The notes: generated from the letters alone by a model not told the origin. DNA of 16,844 nucleotides from Acidobacteriota bacterium (GCA_003223065.1 QHXU01000097.1:4683-21526), one strand, 5' to 3'; shown: positions 6,906 through 14,781, numbered from the stretch's first letter. Made by a program: numbers and translations.

Positions 6906-7996
6906 TCACCCACGGCGATGACATTCTTAATGCCGCCTGTCTTGCCGGAGAGAGGCTCGGCCGCTTGCGCGATAGGGAAGCGCTGCGTGATCAGAGAGCG
7001 CACAGAATGGGGCCAGCGCTCCTGAAATTTGTCCAGGTCGGAGATGGCGTCGGTGAAACTGGTGATGCTCGCGTTCACCGTGCCGAATATCACTTGGTTC
7101 TTGAGTACGTAATCGCGCATGAGGACATCCGTGTCAACTGTGATCGGCGCTTTGCGGCCGGGAACGCCGGTGAGGATGAACACGCCGTTCGTGCCGAGGT
7201 AACGCATCACTTCAAAAGCGAGAGACGATGCGCCCACCGCTTCATAGACCACGTCGATGTTGCCGATACTCGCAGCCAGTTCGGCGACCGAAGCGTCCTC
7301 GGCGTGCACGAAGCTTGCGCCGAAACCGGTGACGATCTTTTCGAGATCGCTGGCCGCGGGCGTGCGGGAGTAAACCGTGGTTTCGAAATCCTCGAGGACG
7401 AGTTTCATCGCTCCGAGCAGACCGACCGGTCCTCCCCCGAGCACCAGCGCGCGGCGCCGGTATCCCGGACCGGCCCAGGGCAAACGCTGCTGCACCTGCC
7501 ACAACTGCGTGACCGCTTTTTCGGCGATCGTGAGCGGTTCAACCAGCACAGCGATATCGCGAAGAACCGGCGGGACCGGATTCAGGTAACGTTCGTCTTC
7601 GACAACGAATTCGCTCATGAAGCCATGGCGCTGTTTGATGCCGCGCTCCGTGAACTCCCCCGTGTAGCAGAAATCCTGGCGGCCGGCCTGGCAGGCGAAA
7701 CACTCCGGCCGCGAGCAGGGCCGGCGCACAGTGGGAACGGCGAGATCGCCGGGCTTGACTCTCTTCACTTGCGGGCCGGCTTCGATCACTTCCCCGAGCG
7801 ACTCGTGACCGATGATGAGATACCGCGACCCCGGGGGCGGGATGCCGTACTGGAACGCGACGATTTCCTTGTCGGTGCCGCAGATGCCCACATCCAGCAT
7901 GCGCAGCTTTGCTTCCGTGGGGGAGGCGATGCCCGGTTCAGGATGATCGATCACGTCGAAGCGGCGTTCGGCGGGCAGCACGGCGACGGCTTTCAC
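6902..7996 (-). CDS. Glucose 1-dehydrogenase-type zinc-dependent sugar dehydrogenase
   Basis: A 364-residue medium-chain dehydrogenase of the glucose 1-dehydrogenase type known from Sulfolobus and Thermoplasma. The GTG at 7996 is the start because it overlaps the previous stop as GTGA and gives the family-typical MKAVAV beginning. The catalytic zinc site is Cys39 (GICGTD) with H64-E65 (IIGHES). Structural zinc cysteines are C94, C99, C102 and C110 (RRPCSRPECFACQAGRQDFC). The family signature FTERGIKQRHGFMSEFVVEDE follows. The Rossmann fold has LGGGPVGLLGA, and VYSRT after the second strand suggests NADP use. It oxidises an aldose at C1 to a lactone; glucose, galactose or a related sugar are all possible. 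It is translationally coupled on both sides, to DUF1080 upstream and to the DapA-like lyase downstream. Confidence 0.9.
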   Translation of the reverse strand: MKAVAVLPAERRFDVIDHPEPGIASPTEAKLRMLDVGICGTDKEIVAFQYGIPPPGSRYLIIGHESLGEVIEAGPQVKRVKPGDLAVPTVRRPCSRPECFACQAGRQDFCYTGEFTERGIKQRHGFMSEFVVEDERYLNPVPPVLRDIAVLVEPLTIAEKAVTQLWQVQQRLPWAGPGYRRRALVLGGGPVGLLGAMKLVLEDFETTVYSRTPAASDLEKIVTGFGASFVHAEDASVAELAASIGNIDVVYEAVGASSLAFEVMRYLGTNGVFILTGVPGRKAPITVDTDVLMRDYVLKNQVIFGTVNASITSFTDAISDLDKFQERWPHSVRSLITQRFPIAQAAEPLSGKTGGIKNVIAVGE

Positions 7997-8754
7997 GCTT
8001 CTATCTTTCCACAATCAGCCGCAGCGGCCGGATATAAATGTTGCGGAAAGCCACCCAGCATGAGCGGGTTTTGGGGCGCTTCGGGAATCTCCATGTGGGC
8101 CCGCGTGGGGCCTTCGCATTCGACGTTGTTCTGAACGCTTAAGCCGTTGAAGAGCACGCGGACGAATTTCGCGTTTTCGGTCTTGCGGCCGGCGGCGTCG
8201 AATCGCGGCGCGCGGAACCAGATCTGGTAGCTTTGCCACTCGCCGGGGCGCCGGCTGGCGTTGCGCGAGGGCGCCGACCCGCCAACGCCATGGTTATCGA
8301 TCCAGCGATGATAGATCCCGCCCGCGTCGGAGGAAGTCATCGGCTCAGTGGCGCCGAAGCTGTCGAAGATCTGGACTTCATAAAGACCGTGCAGGTATAC
8401 GCCGGAGTTGGACCCTTTGGCGAGCATGAACTCCAGGTAGAGTTCGATGTCGCCGAATTTTTCGTCGCTGACAAGATTGGACGTGCCGCCGCGCCGCCCG
8501 TTGAGAATCGTGCCGCTCGGGGCGGGGAAGCCGCTCAGGCGCGTGGGGCCGAGCAGGCGCTCCCACAACACGCCGCGCGTGGTGAACCATTCGAGAGGTT
8601 TTCCGTCCTGAGCGTGCCAGCCCGCGAGATCTTTGCCGTTGAGGAGAGGCATCCAACCGTCTTCGAGCAGATATGGCGCGTCGCCGTGCGTGTCGCCGTC
8701 GTTCAGCTCGGGGAGTTCTTGGAAAAGTAGAAGCGCGATCAGCAGCAACTTCAT
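7993..8754 (-). CDS. DUF1080 (3-keto-disaccharide hydrolase family) secreted protein
   Basis: A 253-residue protein with a short signal peptide (MKLLLIALLLFQ). It has one DUF1080 domain: PLLNGKDLAGWHAQDG near residue 36, then SNSGVYLHGLYEVQIFDSFG in the middle, GEWQSYQIWFRAPRFD, and a C-terminal PLMLGG segment. The fold is a laminarinase/concanavalin-like jelly roll. The Pfam family is now named 3-keto-disaccharide hydrolase because members cleave glycosides whose sugar has been oxidised at C3. Whether this one does so is inference, and no 3-dehydrogenase gene is visible in the window. The ATG overlaps the upstream stop by 4 nt (ATGA) and the stop overlaps the dehydrogenase start (GTGA), placing the protein squarely in the sugar operon. 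Confidence 0.88.
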   Translation of the reverse strand: MKLLLIALLLFQELPELNDGDTHGDAPYLLEDGWMPLLNGKDLAGWHAQDGKPLEWFTTRGVLWERLLGPTRLSGFPAPSGTILNGRRGGTSNLVSDEKFGDIELYLEFMLAKGSNSGVYLHGLYEVQIFDSFGATEPMTSSDAGGIYHRWIDNHGVGGSAPSRNASRRPGEWQSYQIWFRAPRFDAAGRKTENAKFVRVLFNGLSVQNNVECEGPTRAHMEIPEAPQNPLMLGGFPQHLYPAAAADCGKIEA

Positions 8755-10304
8755 TGGGTGTCCGTGATTCTAACAACATGATACGGTGTGGCGGCCAGAG
8801 GATCGGGTTCGAACCATCCGCTCTTCTCGCGGTCGAGAATTTCGAAGTAGTAGAGCAGGTCCCAGTTGGCGGAGATATCGGACGCGGGAATGGTGAACGT
8901 CACGGACGCCGCGGCCGGCTGCTCGAACGTCTTGAATTGCGCGGGGGAGCCCGGAGCGCGATAGTAGAGCCGCACGGTTCGCGCGTCTTTCGGCGGTGTA
9001 ATGCGAAGCGTGAGCGTGAGCGGCCGGCCGGGCGGAATCGTTCCCGGCGCCGTATGCGCAAATTGCGGCCGGAGGAACGGCGCGGTCGCAGAAGTTTGCG
9101 CTCCGTCGTCGCCCGATTGGCGCGACAATTCGAGTTCGTACGAGGATCGAAGCTTCTTCGCCTGCTCGCGGGCGAGGCCCGAGAGGAGCTGGAAATCCGC
9201 GAGCGCGTTCTTGTCGAGACGCGCGGCTGCGGTTTCAAGCAGCGCGGCCGTCTCTAGTGGCGTCTGTTTGGCGGACGCTATGCCTGCGACGTGATTGTGA
9301 ACCGCTTCGGAAACGGACGCAATGTAGCTCCAGTTGTCTGCGCTTGCGATCTCGGCTTGATGCGCGGCCGCAAGCTGCTGCGCGGCCTGCGCGGCGGCGT
9401 GATATTCCTCCGGATTCGCGGAACGTGGCAGCTTGGTCTTCGGATCATAACCCAGCCGGCCCCAGATCCAGTAGAAGGTTTGGTGGCGCGCCGCGTCGAT
9501 GTGGCCGTCCACCAGCGGCGGATCGATTTCGAAACTCGCAGGCCAGGGTGCAAAAGGGCGGAGAAGAGGAACGCCGGCGTCCTCGATCGTCCGAACCAGG
9601 GCCGGATCGAGCGGAGAGCCGCGCAGATCCAGCGTCACGCGGCGGCCGGCCGCCTGCAACGCCCGAAAAACTCGCTCCCGGTAGAATTCGACGCCATGCT
9701 CCGTGTCTACGCGAAGCTGAACGGTCCGGATCGATGGGCAGGCCGCCAGCAGCTTGCTCAATGTCGCGTCGTCGGGCGTGAGAGCGTCGGCGTTCCAGAT
9801 GCCTAACGTAAAGTTTAGGCCGTACTCTGCGGCCATCTGCGAAATGAAACGCAGCCTTTCGTACGGCGCCTCGAGTTCGGCCGCGCGGCGCGTGAATACG
9901 AGATTGAACCGGTTGAAACGGTTACGCGCCAGCATTCGAAAATAGTTGCGCCAGAAGTTTTCGGAATCCTTGCCGAGATCTGAGTCTCCCGCCAGAACGC
10001 GGACCCCGCGGATGGGCGTGGCGGGCGCGCCGTGGGCCGATGTGAGCCTGCCGTTGGAGCGAATCTGTTCGGCGGCTTCGAGCAGGCCGTACATCAGGCC
10101 GCGTAGATCGCCGCCGGCGATGTGGGGCGGCCCGGCCTTGTACGTCTCGATGCGGTAGGTTTCCGGAGGATCGAGGGTCAGCTCGGTCTTGATCCGGAGT
10201 CTGAGATTCCGCGAGGCGAGGGCGGCGTTGAATTCGGCGAAGCCGAAGTCGACTGGGCCGGCGCAAGCGCACCAGCAGAGGACCAGGCTAGTCCACCACC
10301 GCAC
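8751..10304 (-). CDS. Secreted glycoside-hydrolase-like protein (GH20/GH67-type N-domain), uncharacterised family
   Basis: A 517-residue exported protein beginning at GTG 10304, supported by AAGGAGG 7 nt ahead. The start overlaps the symporter stop by 17 nt. Residues 1-16 are a signal-peptide-like segment. Residues about 17-95 resemble the small alpha/beta domain before the barrel in GH20 and GH67 enzymes (GGDLRGLMYGLLEAAEQIRSNG). A barrel-like region follows: NYFRMLARNRFNRFNLVF, YGLNFTLGIWNADAL, TVQLRVDTEHG (D200, E202), and HQTFYWIWGRLGYDPKTKLP near 275-294, which is reminiscent of alpha-glucuronidases. A C-terminal beta-rich domain (about 425-517) looks like an Ig/Fn3-type fold. No standard catalytic Asp-Glu pair of GH20 is evident. 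It may be a new glycosidase or a sugar-binding relative. Confidence 0.75.
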   Translation of the reverse strand: MRWWTSLVLCWCACAGPVDFGFAEFNAALASRNLRLRIKTELTLDPPETYRIETYKAGPPHIAGGDLRGLMYGLLEAAEQIRSNGRLTSAHGAPATPIRGVRVLAGDSDLGKDSENFWRNYFRMLARNRFNRFNLVFTRRAAELEAPYERLRFISQMAAEYGLNFTLGIWNADALTPDDATLSKLLAACPSIRTVQLRVDTEHGVEFYRERVFRALQAAGRRVTLDLRGSPLDPALVRTIEDAGVPLLRPFAPWPASFEIDPPLVDGHIDAARHQTFYWIWGRLGYDPKTKLPRSANPEEYHAAAQAAQQLAAAHQAEIASADNWSYIASVSEAVHNHVAGIASAKQTPLETAALLETAAARLDKNALADFQLLSGLAREQAKKLRSSYELELSRQSGDDGAQTSATAPFLRPQFAHTAPGTIPPGRPLTLTLRITPPKDARTVRLYYRAPGSPAQFKTFEQPAAASVTFTIPASDISANWDLLYYFEILDREKSGWFEPDPLAATPYHVVRITDTQ

Positions 10305-12057
10305 TCCAGCCCCTCCTTGACAGATCCCAATAAATGACAACGCCGCCGGCCAGCCCGCAGGCGAGCAGCCCGAGACCGATGGTTGTTTCGTGCAACAGGA
10401 GCTTGCCAACCCCGAAGAGAACTCCGTAGATCAGGACGCAACCCGCGATCCAGTCGAGCAGGTTGGAGAGTCCGTCGCGCGAAGGCCGTACGTCCGGCTT
10501 GAGGCGCGCGATCGGACCCCAGCCCGCTGCCGAGGGCCGCGTGCGGTGATAGAAGGCGATGAGCACATCTTGCGGCTCGGGCGGCGTAAGGAACGTGGTC
10601 GCGAGCCACACGATGGTAGTTATGCCCACCGTGATGATCATGACCCAGGCGAAGCCGGCGGGAATGTCGGTGTCGAAACCGAAAGCTCGCTGCATCGCGA
10701 CCGAAACAATGAACGCCGAAATCATCGCGGAAACTTCGCTCCAGGCATTGATGCGCCACCAATACCAGCGCAGCAACAGCACCGTGCCGGTGCCGGCGCC
10801 GGTGACCAGAAGAAGTTTCCATGCGCCGGCGATCGAGTCCATGTAAAAGGTCACGATGGCGGAAACGAGCGTGAGGAATACCGTGGCAAGTTGTGAAGCC
10901 GTCACATAGTGCCGGTCGGTCGCGTGCGGCTTCAAAAAGCGGCGATAGAAATCGTTTACAAGATAGCTTGCTCCCCAGTTGAGCTGGGTCGCGATGGTGG
11001 ACATGTACGCGGCCGCGAAGGCCGCGACCATCAGGCCTCGCAGCGACGGCGGCAGGTACGCGATCATGACGCGGACGTAGCCCGTCTCGGGATCTTTCAA
11101 TCCCGGGAAAAGAATCAGCGAGGCAAGCGCCACCAGAATCCATGGCCAGGGGCGAATCGCATAGTGTGCGATGTTGAACCAGAGTGTAGCGAGCAGGGAG
11201 TGCTTTTCATCCTTGGCGCAGAACATGCGCTGGGCGATGTAGCCACCGCCCCCCGGCTCGGCGCCCGGATACCAGGTGGCCCACCAGTTGAGCGAGATGT
11301 ATACGAAGAACGTGATCATCGGCATCCACGCGGAGTTCAGGTCGGGGATGAAGCTGAGGACCGAGCCCTGGCTGCCGCGCGTCGCGTCGATCGCGGCGAG
11401 CTGGGTCTTCATGCTTTCGATGCCGCCTACAGCGCGGATGGCGAACACCGCGAGCGCGATCACCATGCTCATCTTGACGACGAACTGAAACACGTCGGTG
11501 ACCAGCACGCCCCACAAGCCGGAGAGTGTGGAGATGAATGACGTGAGCGCGATCATGCCGATGACGATCGCGAGCGCCTGGATCTTTGTAACTCCGAGCA
11601 CCAGCGTCAGAATATCGACCATCGCCTTGTTGACCCAGCCGAGAATGATGCAGTTGATCGGGATGCCGAGGTAGAGGGCGCGGAAGCCGCGCAGAAAAGC
11701 GGCAGGGCGGCCGGCGTACCGGATCTCGGAGAATTCGATGTCGGTCATCACGCCGGAGCGGCGCCAAAGCCGCGCATAGAAGAAGACCGTGAGCATGCCG
11801 CTCGCAACAAAATTCCACCACAGCCAATTGCCGGCGATGCCGCCCTTGGCCACCATGCCGGTGACCGCCAGCGGCGTGTCGGCGGCGAAGGTCGTGGCGA
11901 CCATCGACGTACCGGCCAGCCACCACGGGACGTTGCGCCCGGAGAGGAAGAATTCGTTGACGCTCGATCCGGCTCGGGCCTTGTAATAGAAGCCGATGGC
12001 CAGGTTGAAAAGGAAGTACAGGCCAACGACGGCCCAGTCGAGGAAAGTGAGTTGCAC
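10288..12057 (-). CDS. Sodium:solute symporter (SSS family), likely sugar uptake
   Basis: A 589-residue inner-membrane transporter with about 13 predicted helices. The N-terminus is typical of the family (WAVVGLYFLFNLAIGFYYK, then the SGRNVPWWLAGTSMVATTFAADTPLAV stretch in two parts around residues 39-65). The helix-8 sodium site is visible as YMSTIATQLN (351-360), followed by the conserved NDFYRRFLKP. Family members move sugars, amino acids or other solutes with sodium. The substrate is inferred to be a sugar or sugar acid from the genes after it. It is the first gene of the five-gene operon. The start is GTG, with no purine-rich ribosome binding sequence in front; instead a perfect TATAAT lies 9 nt upstream. 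The stop lies inside the following gene (17-nt overlap). Confidence 0.92.
   Translation of the reverse strand: MQLTFLDWAVVGLYFLFNLAIGFYYKARAGSSVNEFFLSGRNVPWWLAGTSMVATTFAADTPLAVTGMVAKGGIAGNWLWWNFVASGMLTVFFYARLWRRSGVMTDIEFSEIRYAGRPAAFLRGFRALYLGIPINCIILGWVNKAMVDILTLVLGVTKIQALAIVIGMIALTSFISTLSGLWGVLVTDVFQFVVKMSMVIALAVFAIRAVGGIESMKTQLAAIDATRGSQGSVLSFIPDLNSAWMPMITFFVYISLNWWATWYPGAEPGGGGYIAQRMFCAKDEKHSLLATLWFNIAHYAIRPWPWILVALASLILFPGLKDPETGYVRVMIAYLPPSLRGLMVAAFAAAYMSTIATQLNWGASYLVNDFYRRFLKPHATDRHYVTASQLATVFLTLVSAIVTFYMDSIAGAWKLLLVTGAGTGTVLLLRWYWWRINAWSEVSAMISAFIVSVAMQRAFGFDTDIPAGFAWVMIITVGITTIVWLATTFLTPPEPQDVLIAFYHRTRPSAAGWGPIARLKPDVRPSRDGLSNLLDWIAGCVLIYGVLFGVGKLLLHETTIGLGLLACGLAGGVVIYWDLSRRGWSAVVD
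10312..10318 (-). promoter_or_regulatory. Strong ribosome binding site deciding the GTG start of the GH-like gene
   Basis: AAGGAGG on the minus strand lies 7 nt before GTG 10304 and within the 3' end of the symporter gene. It fixes the start of the GH-like gene at 10304 although the frame is open further upstream to 10409. Confidence 0.8.
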
Positions 12058-12066
12058 TCAGGAGGA

Positions 12067-12072
12067 ATTATA
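12067..12072 (-). promoter_or_regulatory. Candidate -10 box (TATAAT) of the sugar operon, close to its start codon
   Basis: A perfect TATAAT is separated by only 9 nt from the GTG start of the symporter gene. A transcript begun 6-8 nt after it would start within about three bases of the GTG, giving a leaderless or nearly leaderless mRNA. The -35 region (around 12089-12096) has no good TTGACA match, so an activator or another sigma factor may be needed. The sequence also lies in the only 40-nt gap to the divergent gene. Confidence 0.4.
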
Positions 12073-12097
12073 CAGGGGTCAGCAGATAGAATGTGAC

Positions 12098-12640
12098 TTG
12101 CGCTATTTCTTTCGAAGACGCGTTCCTCCTTTTACGCGGGTTCTACTCGTCGAGAGCGGTTCGCGGCGCCTGATCGAATACATGATTCCGATATTGTACG
12201 AGGCGCATGGCGATCAGATCGAGATCGATCTGGTGACTTGCTTCGCTGGCGTGCCGGCCGGATTGCGGGGAAAAGTGTACAGAGTCAGCGACTACGCCGG
12301 GCCGGAGGGACGCAAGCGGCTCTACGCGGAACTGGCGCGGCGCGAGTATACGATTTTAGGGATAATCTGCTCGGGCGACGCCGTCATGACCAAATGGAAA
12401 TGGATGCTGGCCGCCCGCCTGCCCGCGAAGACTTTCGCGCTGAACGAGAACGGCGATTATTTCTGGATCGACTGGGGACACTGGCGGGTGATGATACACT
12501 TCGCTCTGTTCCGCTGCGGGCTTACCGGCGCCGCGGCTGTTCCCACTATCCTGCGGCTGGTGTTTTTCCCAGTAACGCTGATGTACCTGCTCCTCTATGC
12601 TGGCGTTGTGCATCTCAGGCGGAAGATAAGGACACTATGA
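12098..12640 (+). CDS. Uncharacterised conserved-type protein with C-terminal membrane segment
   Basis: About 180 residues; TTG at 12098 is the best start (Leu-Arg-Tyr-Phe), since in-frame starts further upstream overlap the divergent symporter gene. The protein opens with a Rossmann-like strand and helix, RVLLVESGSRRLIEYMIPILYE, read in two parts from about residue 15. Then come ICSGDAVMTKWKWMLAARLP and KTFALNENGDYFWIDWGHW, striking motifs with no function I can name. The C-terminus has a hydrophobic helix (LRLVFFPVTLMYLLLYAGVV) and a basic tail, so it is probably membrane-bound. The N-terminal part recalls GT-B glycosyltransferase N-domains (GT9-like), which is only an impression. The stop overlaps the ATG of the quinone oxidoreductase gene by 4 nt (ATGA), so the two are co-translated. 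Confidence 0.7.
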   Translation: MRYFFRRRVPPFTRVLLVESGSRRLIEYMIPILYEAHGDQIEIDLVTCFAGVPAGLRGKVYRVSDYAGPEGRKRLYAELARREYTILGIICSGDAVMTKWKWMLAARLPAKTFALNENGDYFWIDWGHWRVMIHFALFRCGLTGAAAVPTILRLVFFPVTLMYLLLYAGVVHLRRKIRTL

Positions 12641-13605
12641 AAGCGGTCTATATCGAACGAACGGGTGGTGTGGACGTGCTGCACTACGGCGATGTGCCGG
12701 CGCCCGAGTCCGGGGCGGGGCAGGCGAAGGTGAAGGTCGCGGCGTCGGGTGTGAATTTTATCGATACGTACCACCGCTCCGGGCTGTACAAGCTGCCGCT
12801 GCCGGCGGTGCTCGGCTCGGAGGGAGCGGGTACGGTGGAAGCCGTGAGCGATGGAGACAGCGAGTTCAAACCGGGCGATCGAGTGGCGTGGGCGATGTCT
12901 CGAGGGTCGTACGCTGAGTACGCCGCTGTCCCCCTGAAGTTTCTGGTGAAGATCCCCGACGGACTGGAGTTCCGGGACGCAGCGGCGGCGATGCTCCAGG
13001 GAATGACCGCGCACTACCTGACTCATTCCACCTTCCCGCTGGACAAAGGTCAAACAGCACTGATCCACGCGGCGGCGGGCGGCACGGGCCGGCTGATTGT
13101 CCAAATGGCGAAGATCCTCGGGGCTCGCGTGATCGCCACGGCGGGATCCAGCGACAAGGCGGAAGTGGCCCGCGAAGCCGGCGCGGACAAAGTGATCATC
13201 TACACCGAGCAGGACTTCGTTGAGGAAACGAAGCGTCTGACACATGGGGCGGGTGTCGACGTGGTCTACGACTCGGTCGGCCAGGCGACGTTCGCGAAGA
13301 GCCTGGATTGCTTGCGGCCGCGCGGCATGATGGTCTCATTCGGAAATGCGAGCGGCGTCGTGCCGCCCATCGAGCCATTGACGCTCAGCCAGAAGGGATC
13401 GCTTTTCCTGACGCGGCCGTCGCTCGCCCACTATATCGCCACGCGCGAGGAACTCGATTGGCGCGCGCGCGATGTGTTCCGCTGGATTCGTGAGAAGAAG
13501 CTGGTGCTGCGCGTGGAGCACACCTACATGCTGGCCGATGCGGCGCAGGCGCATCGTGATCTCGAGGGGCGGAAAACCACTGGCAAACTTATTTTGCTAA
13601 CGTGA
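12637..13605 (+). CDS. Zinc-independent NADPH:quinone oxidoreductase (MDR family)
   Basis: A 322-residue medium-chain reductase of the quinone oxidoreductase type. It begins MKAVYIERTGGVDVL and has the family core GVNFIDTYHRSGLYKLPLP and VLGSEGAGTVEAV at about 38-70. The cofactor loop AAAGGTG (145-151) and SSDKAEVAREAGADKVI (171-187) indicate NADPH binding. Catalytic and structural zinc ligands found in alcohol dehydrogenases are absent, as expected. It reduces quinones or other electrophilic carbonyl compounds in the cytosol, generally as a protective enzyme. The ATG overlaps the stop of the preceding gene, and AAGGA lies just ahead. The last 17 nt overlap the 3' end of ispF on the other strand. 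The exact physiological substrate is not known. Confidence 0.92.
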   Translation: MKAVYIERTGGVDVLHYGDVPAPESGAGQAKVKVAASGVNFIDTYHRSGLYKLPLPAVLGSEGAGTVEAVSDGDSEFKPGDRVAWAMSRGSYAEYAAVPLKFLVKIPDGLEFRDAAAAMLQGMTAHYLTHSTFPLDKGQTALIHAAAGGTGRLIVQMAKILGARVIATAGSSDKAEVAREAGADKVIIYTEQDFVEETKRLTHGAGVDVVYDSVGQATFAKSLDCLRPRGMMVSFGNASGVVPPIEPLTLSQKGSLFLTRPSLAHYIATREELDWRARDVFRWIREKKLVLRVEHTYMLADAAQAHRDLEGRKTTGKLILLT

Positions 13606-14068
13606 CGATGGCCTGGGCTTCGGCAGAACGGCCCTCGCCAACGGGTCCGACGCGCTCGGCTGTCTTGAATTTCACGGAAACGCGATCGAGTTCGATGCCA
13701 AGCGTGCGCGCAATGGACTCGCACATGGGTACGCGGTGGTCCTTGAGCCGCGGGCGCTCCAGAATCACGGTCGCATCGACGTTCCAGATTGTGTAGCCCG
13801 CTTGCCGCACCAGCCTGGCGGCATGGGCAAGAAATCGCGCGCTGTCGGCCCCTTTCCAGGCAGGATCGCTGTCCGGAAAGTGCATTCCGATATCGCCCAG
13901 CGAGGCGGCGCCGAGCAGAGCGTCGGTGATGGCGTGCGACAGAATATCGGCGTCGGAATGACCTTCGAGGCCGAATTCCGAGGGAATCGTAACACCGCCC
14001 AGGATCAGGGGACGCCCGGGGGCGAGGCGGTGAACGTCCCAGCCAAGCCCCGTTCGGACTTCACTCAC
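13589..14068 (-). CDS. ispF: 2-C-methyl-D-erythritol 2,4-cyclodiphosphate synthase
   Basis: A 159-residue enzyme of the MEP isoprenoid pathway that cyclises CDP-ME 2-phosphate to MEcPP with release of CMP. Zinc ligands are D11, H13 (GWDVHRL) and H45 (DILSHAITDALLGA). The HSDAD loop is at 37-41, and GDIGMHFPDSDP follows at 58-69. The C-terminus has TAERVGPVGEGRSAEAQAIV, matching the family's usual end. Length is normal (about 157-160). The start is GTG, overlapping the ispD stop as GTGA, so the two consecutive pathway enzymes are translationally coupled. The 3' end overlaps the convergent quinone oxidoreductase gene by 17 nt. The protein should be a cytosolic homotrimer. Confidence 0.97.
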   Translation of the reverse strand: MSEVRTGLGWDVHRLAPGRPLILGGVTIPSEFGLEGHSDADILSHAITDALLGAASLGDIGMHFPDSDPAWKGADSARFLAHAARLVRQAGYTIWNVDATVILERPRLKDHRVPMCESIARTLGIELDRVSVKFKTAERVGPVGEGRSAEAQAIVTLAK

Positions 14069-14781
14069 GATGCTGTCCGCCCCGCCGTTTCCTCAGTCAG
14101 AAAAAGCCGCGCCAGCTCCATGTCGGTGGGCTTGGTGATCTTGATATTACGGTCGGTGCCCTGCACCACGCTGACTTCGACCTGTTCCAGGCGCTCGACC
14201 AGGCTCGATTCGTCGGTGCCGAGGAAGCCGTCCTGGCGCGCCATGTCGAAGGCGCGCTTCAGCAAATCGAAGCGGAAAACCTGAGGAGTCTGGGCCAGCA
14301 CCAGATGCTCGCGCGGCAGGGTAGCCCGGATTTTGTTCTTGTGTACACGCTTGACGGTATCCACCGGGACGATCCCCACGATCGCCGCGCCGTTGTGCGC
14401 GGCCTCGGTGATCACTTTTTCGAGCAGCTCGGAATCGATGAACGGGCGCACGGCGTCGTGCACGGCGACCAGGTCCGTATCGGGATTCAGAACGGCGAGC
14501 GCGTTCTCAACGGACTGTTGCCGGCTCTCGCCGCCTTCGACGACACGCACCGGTTTGGATGGACGCTCCTGATGGATCAAGCCGCGTGCCCAATCGAGGT
14601 CTTCGGGCCGCAACGCGACCACGATCTCGCTGACGGAAGGGGAGCGCAGGAATTTGCGAATGGTGTGGATGAGGATCGGCGCGCCTTCGAGCAGCATGAA
14701 TTGCTTGCGGCTGGTGCCGGCCTTCTCGCGGCCCATGCGCGTGCCGAGACCCGCCGCCGGGAGTATGACGGAAACTTTCAT
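14065..14781 (-). CDS. ispD: 2-C-methyl-D-erythritol 4-phosphate cytidylyltransferase
   Basis: A 238-residue nucleotidyltransferase that couples MEP to CTP, giving CDP-ME, the third step of the MEP pathway. The glycine-rich nucleotide loop ILPAAGLGTRMG is at 6-17, followed by RKQFMLLEGAPILIHTI. The substrate motifs VVEGGESRQQSVENAL and VAVHDAVRPFI follow, then TDESSLVE and the C-terminal TDRNIKITKPTDMELA. Length and motif order are those of normal IspD. It sits between the PIN/TRAM gene (43 nt upstream) and ispF (4-nt overlap). The gene start is ATG with no strong ribosome binding sequence. Function is confident. Confidence 0.97.
   Translation of the reverse strand: MKVSVILPAAGLGTRMGREKAGTSRKQFMLLEGAPILIHTIRKFLRSPSVSEIVVALRPEDLDWARGLIHQERPSKPVRVVEGGESRQQSVENALAVLNPDTDLVAVHDAVRPFIDSELLEKVITEAAHNGAAIVGIVPVDTVKRVHKNKIRATLPREHLVLAQTPQVFRFDLLKRAFDMARQDGFLGTDESSLVERLEQVEVSVVQGTDRNIKITKPTDMELARLFLTEETAGRTAS

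Noticed and set aside
6965..8134. Long plus-strand open frame (389 codons) opposite the dehydrogenase
   Set aside because: It mirrors the real dehydrogenase gene, has His/Arg/Asp-rich shadow composition and no known motif; the minus-strand gene has all family residues and coupled neighbours.
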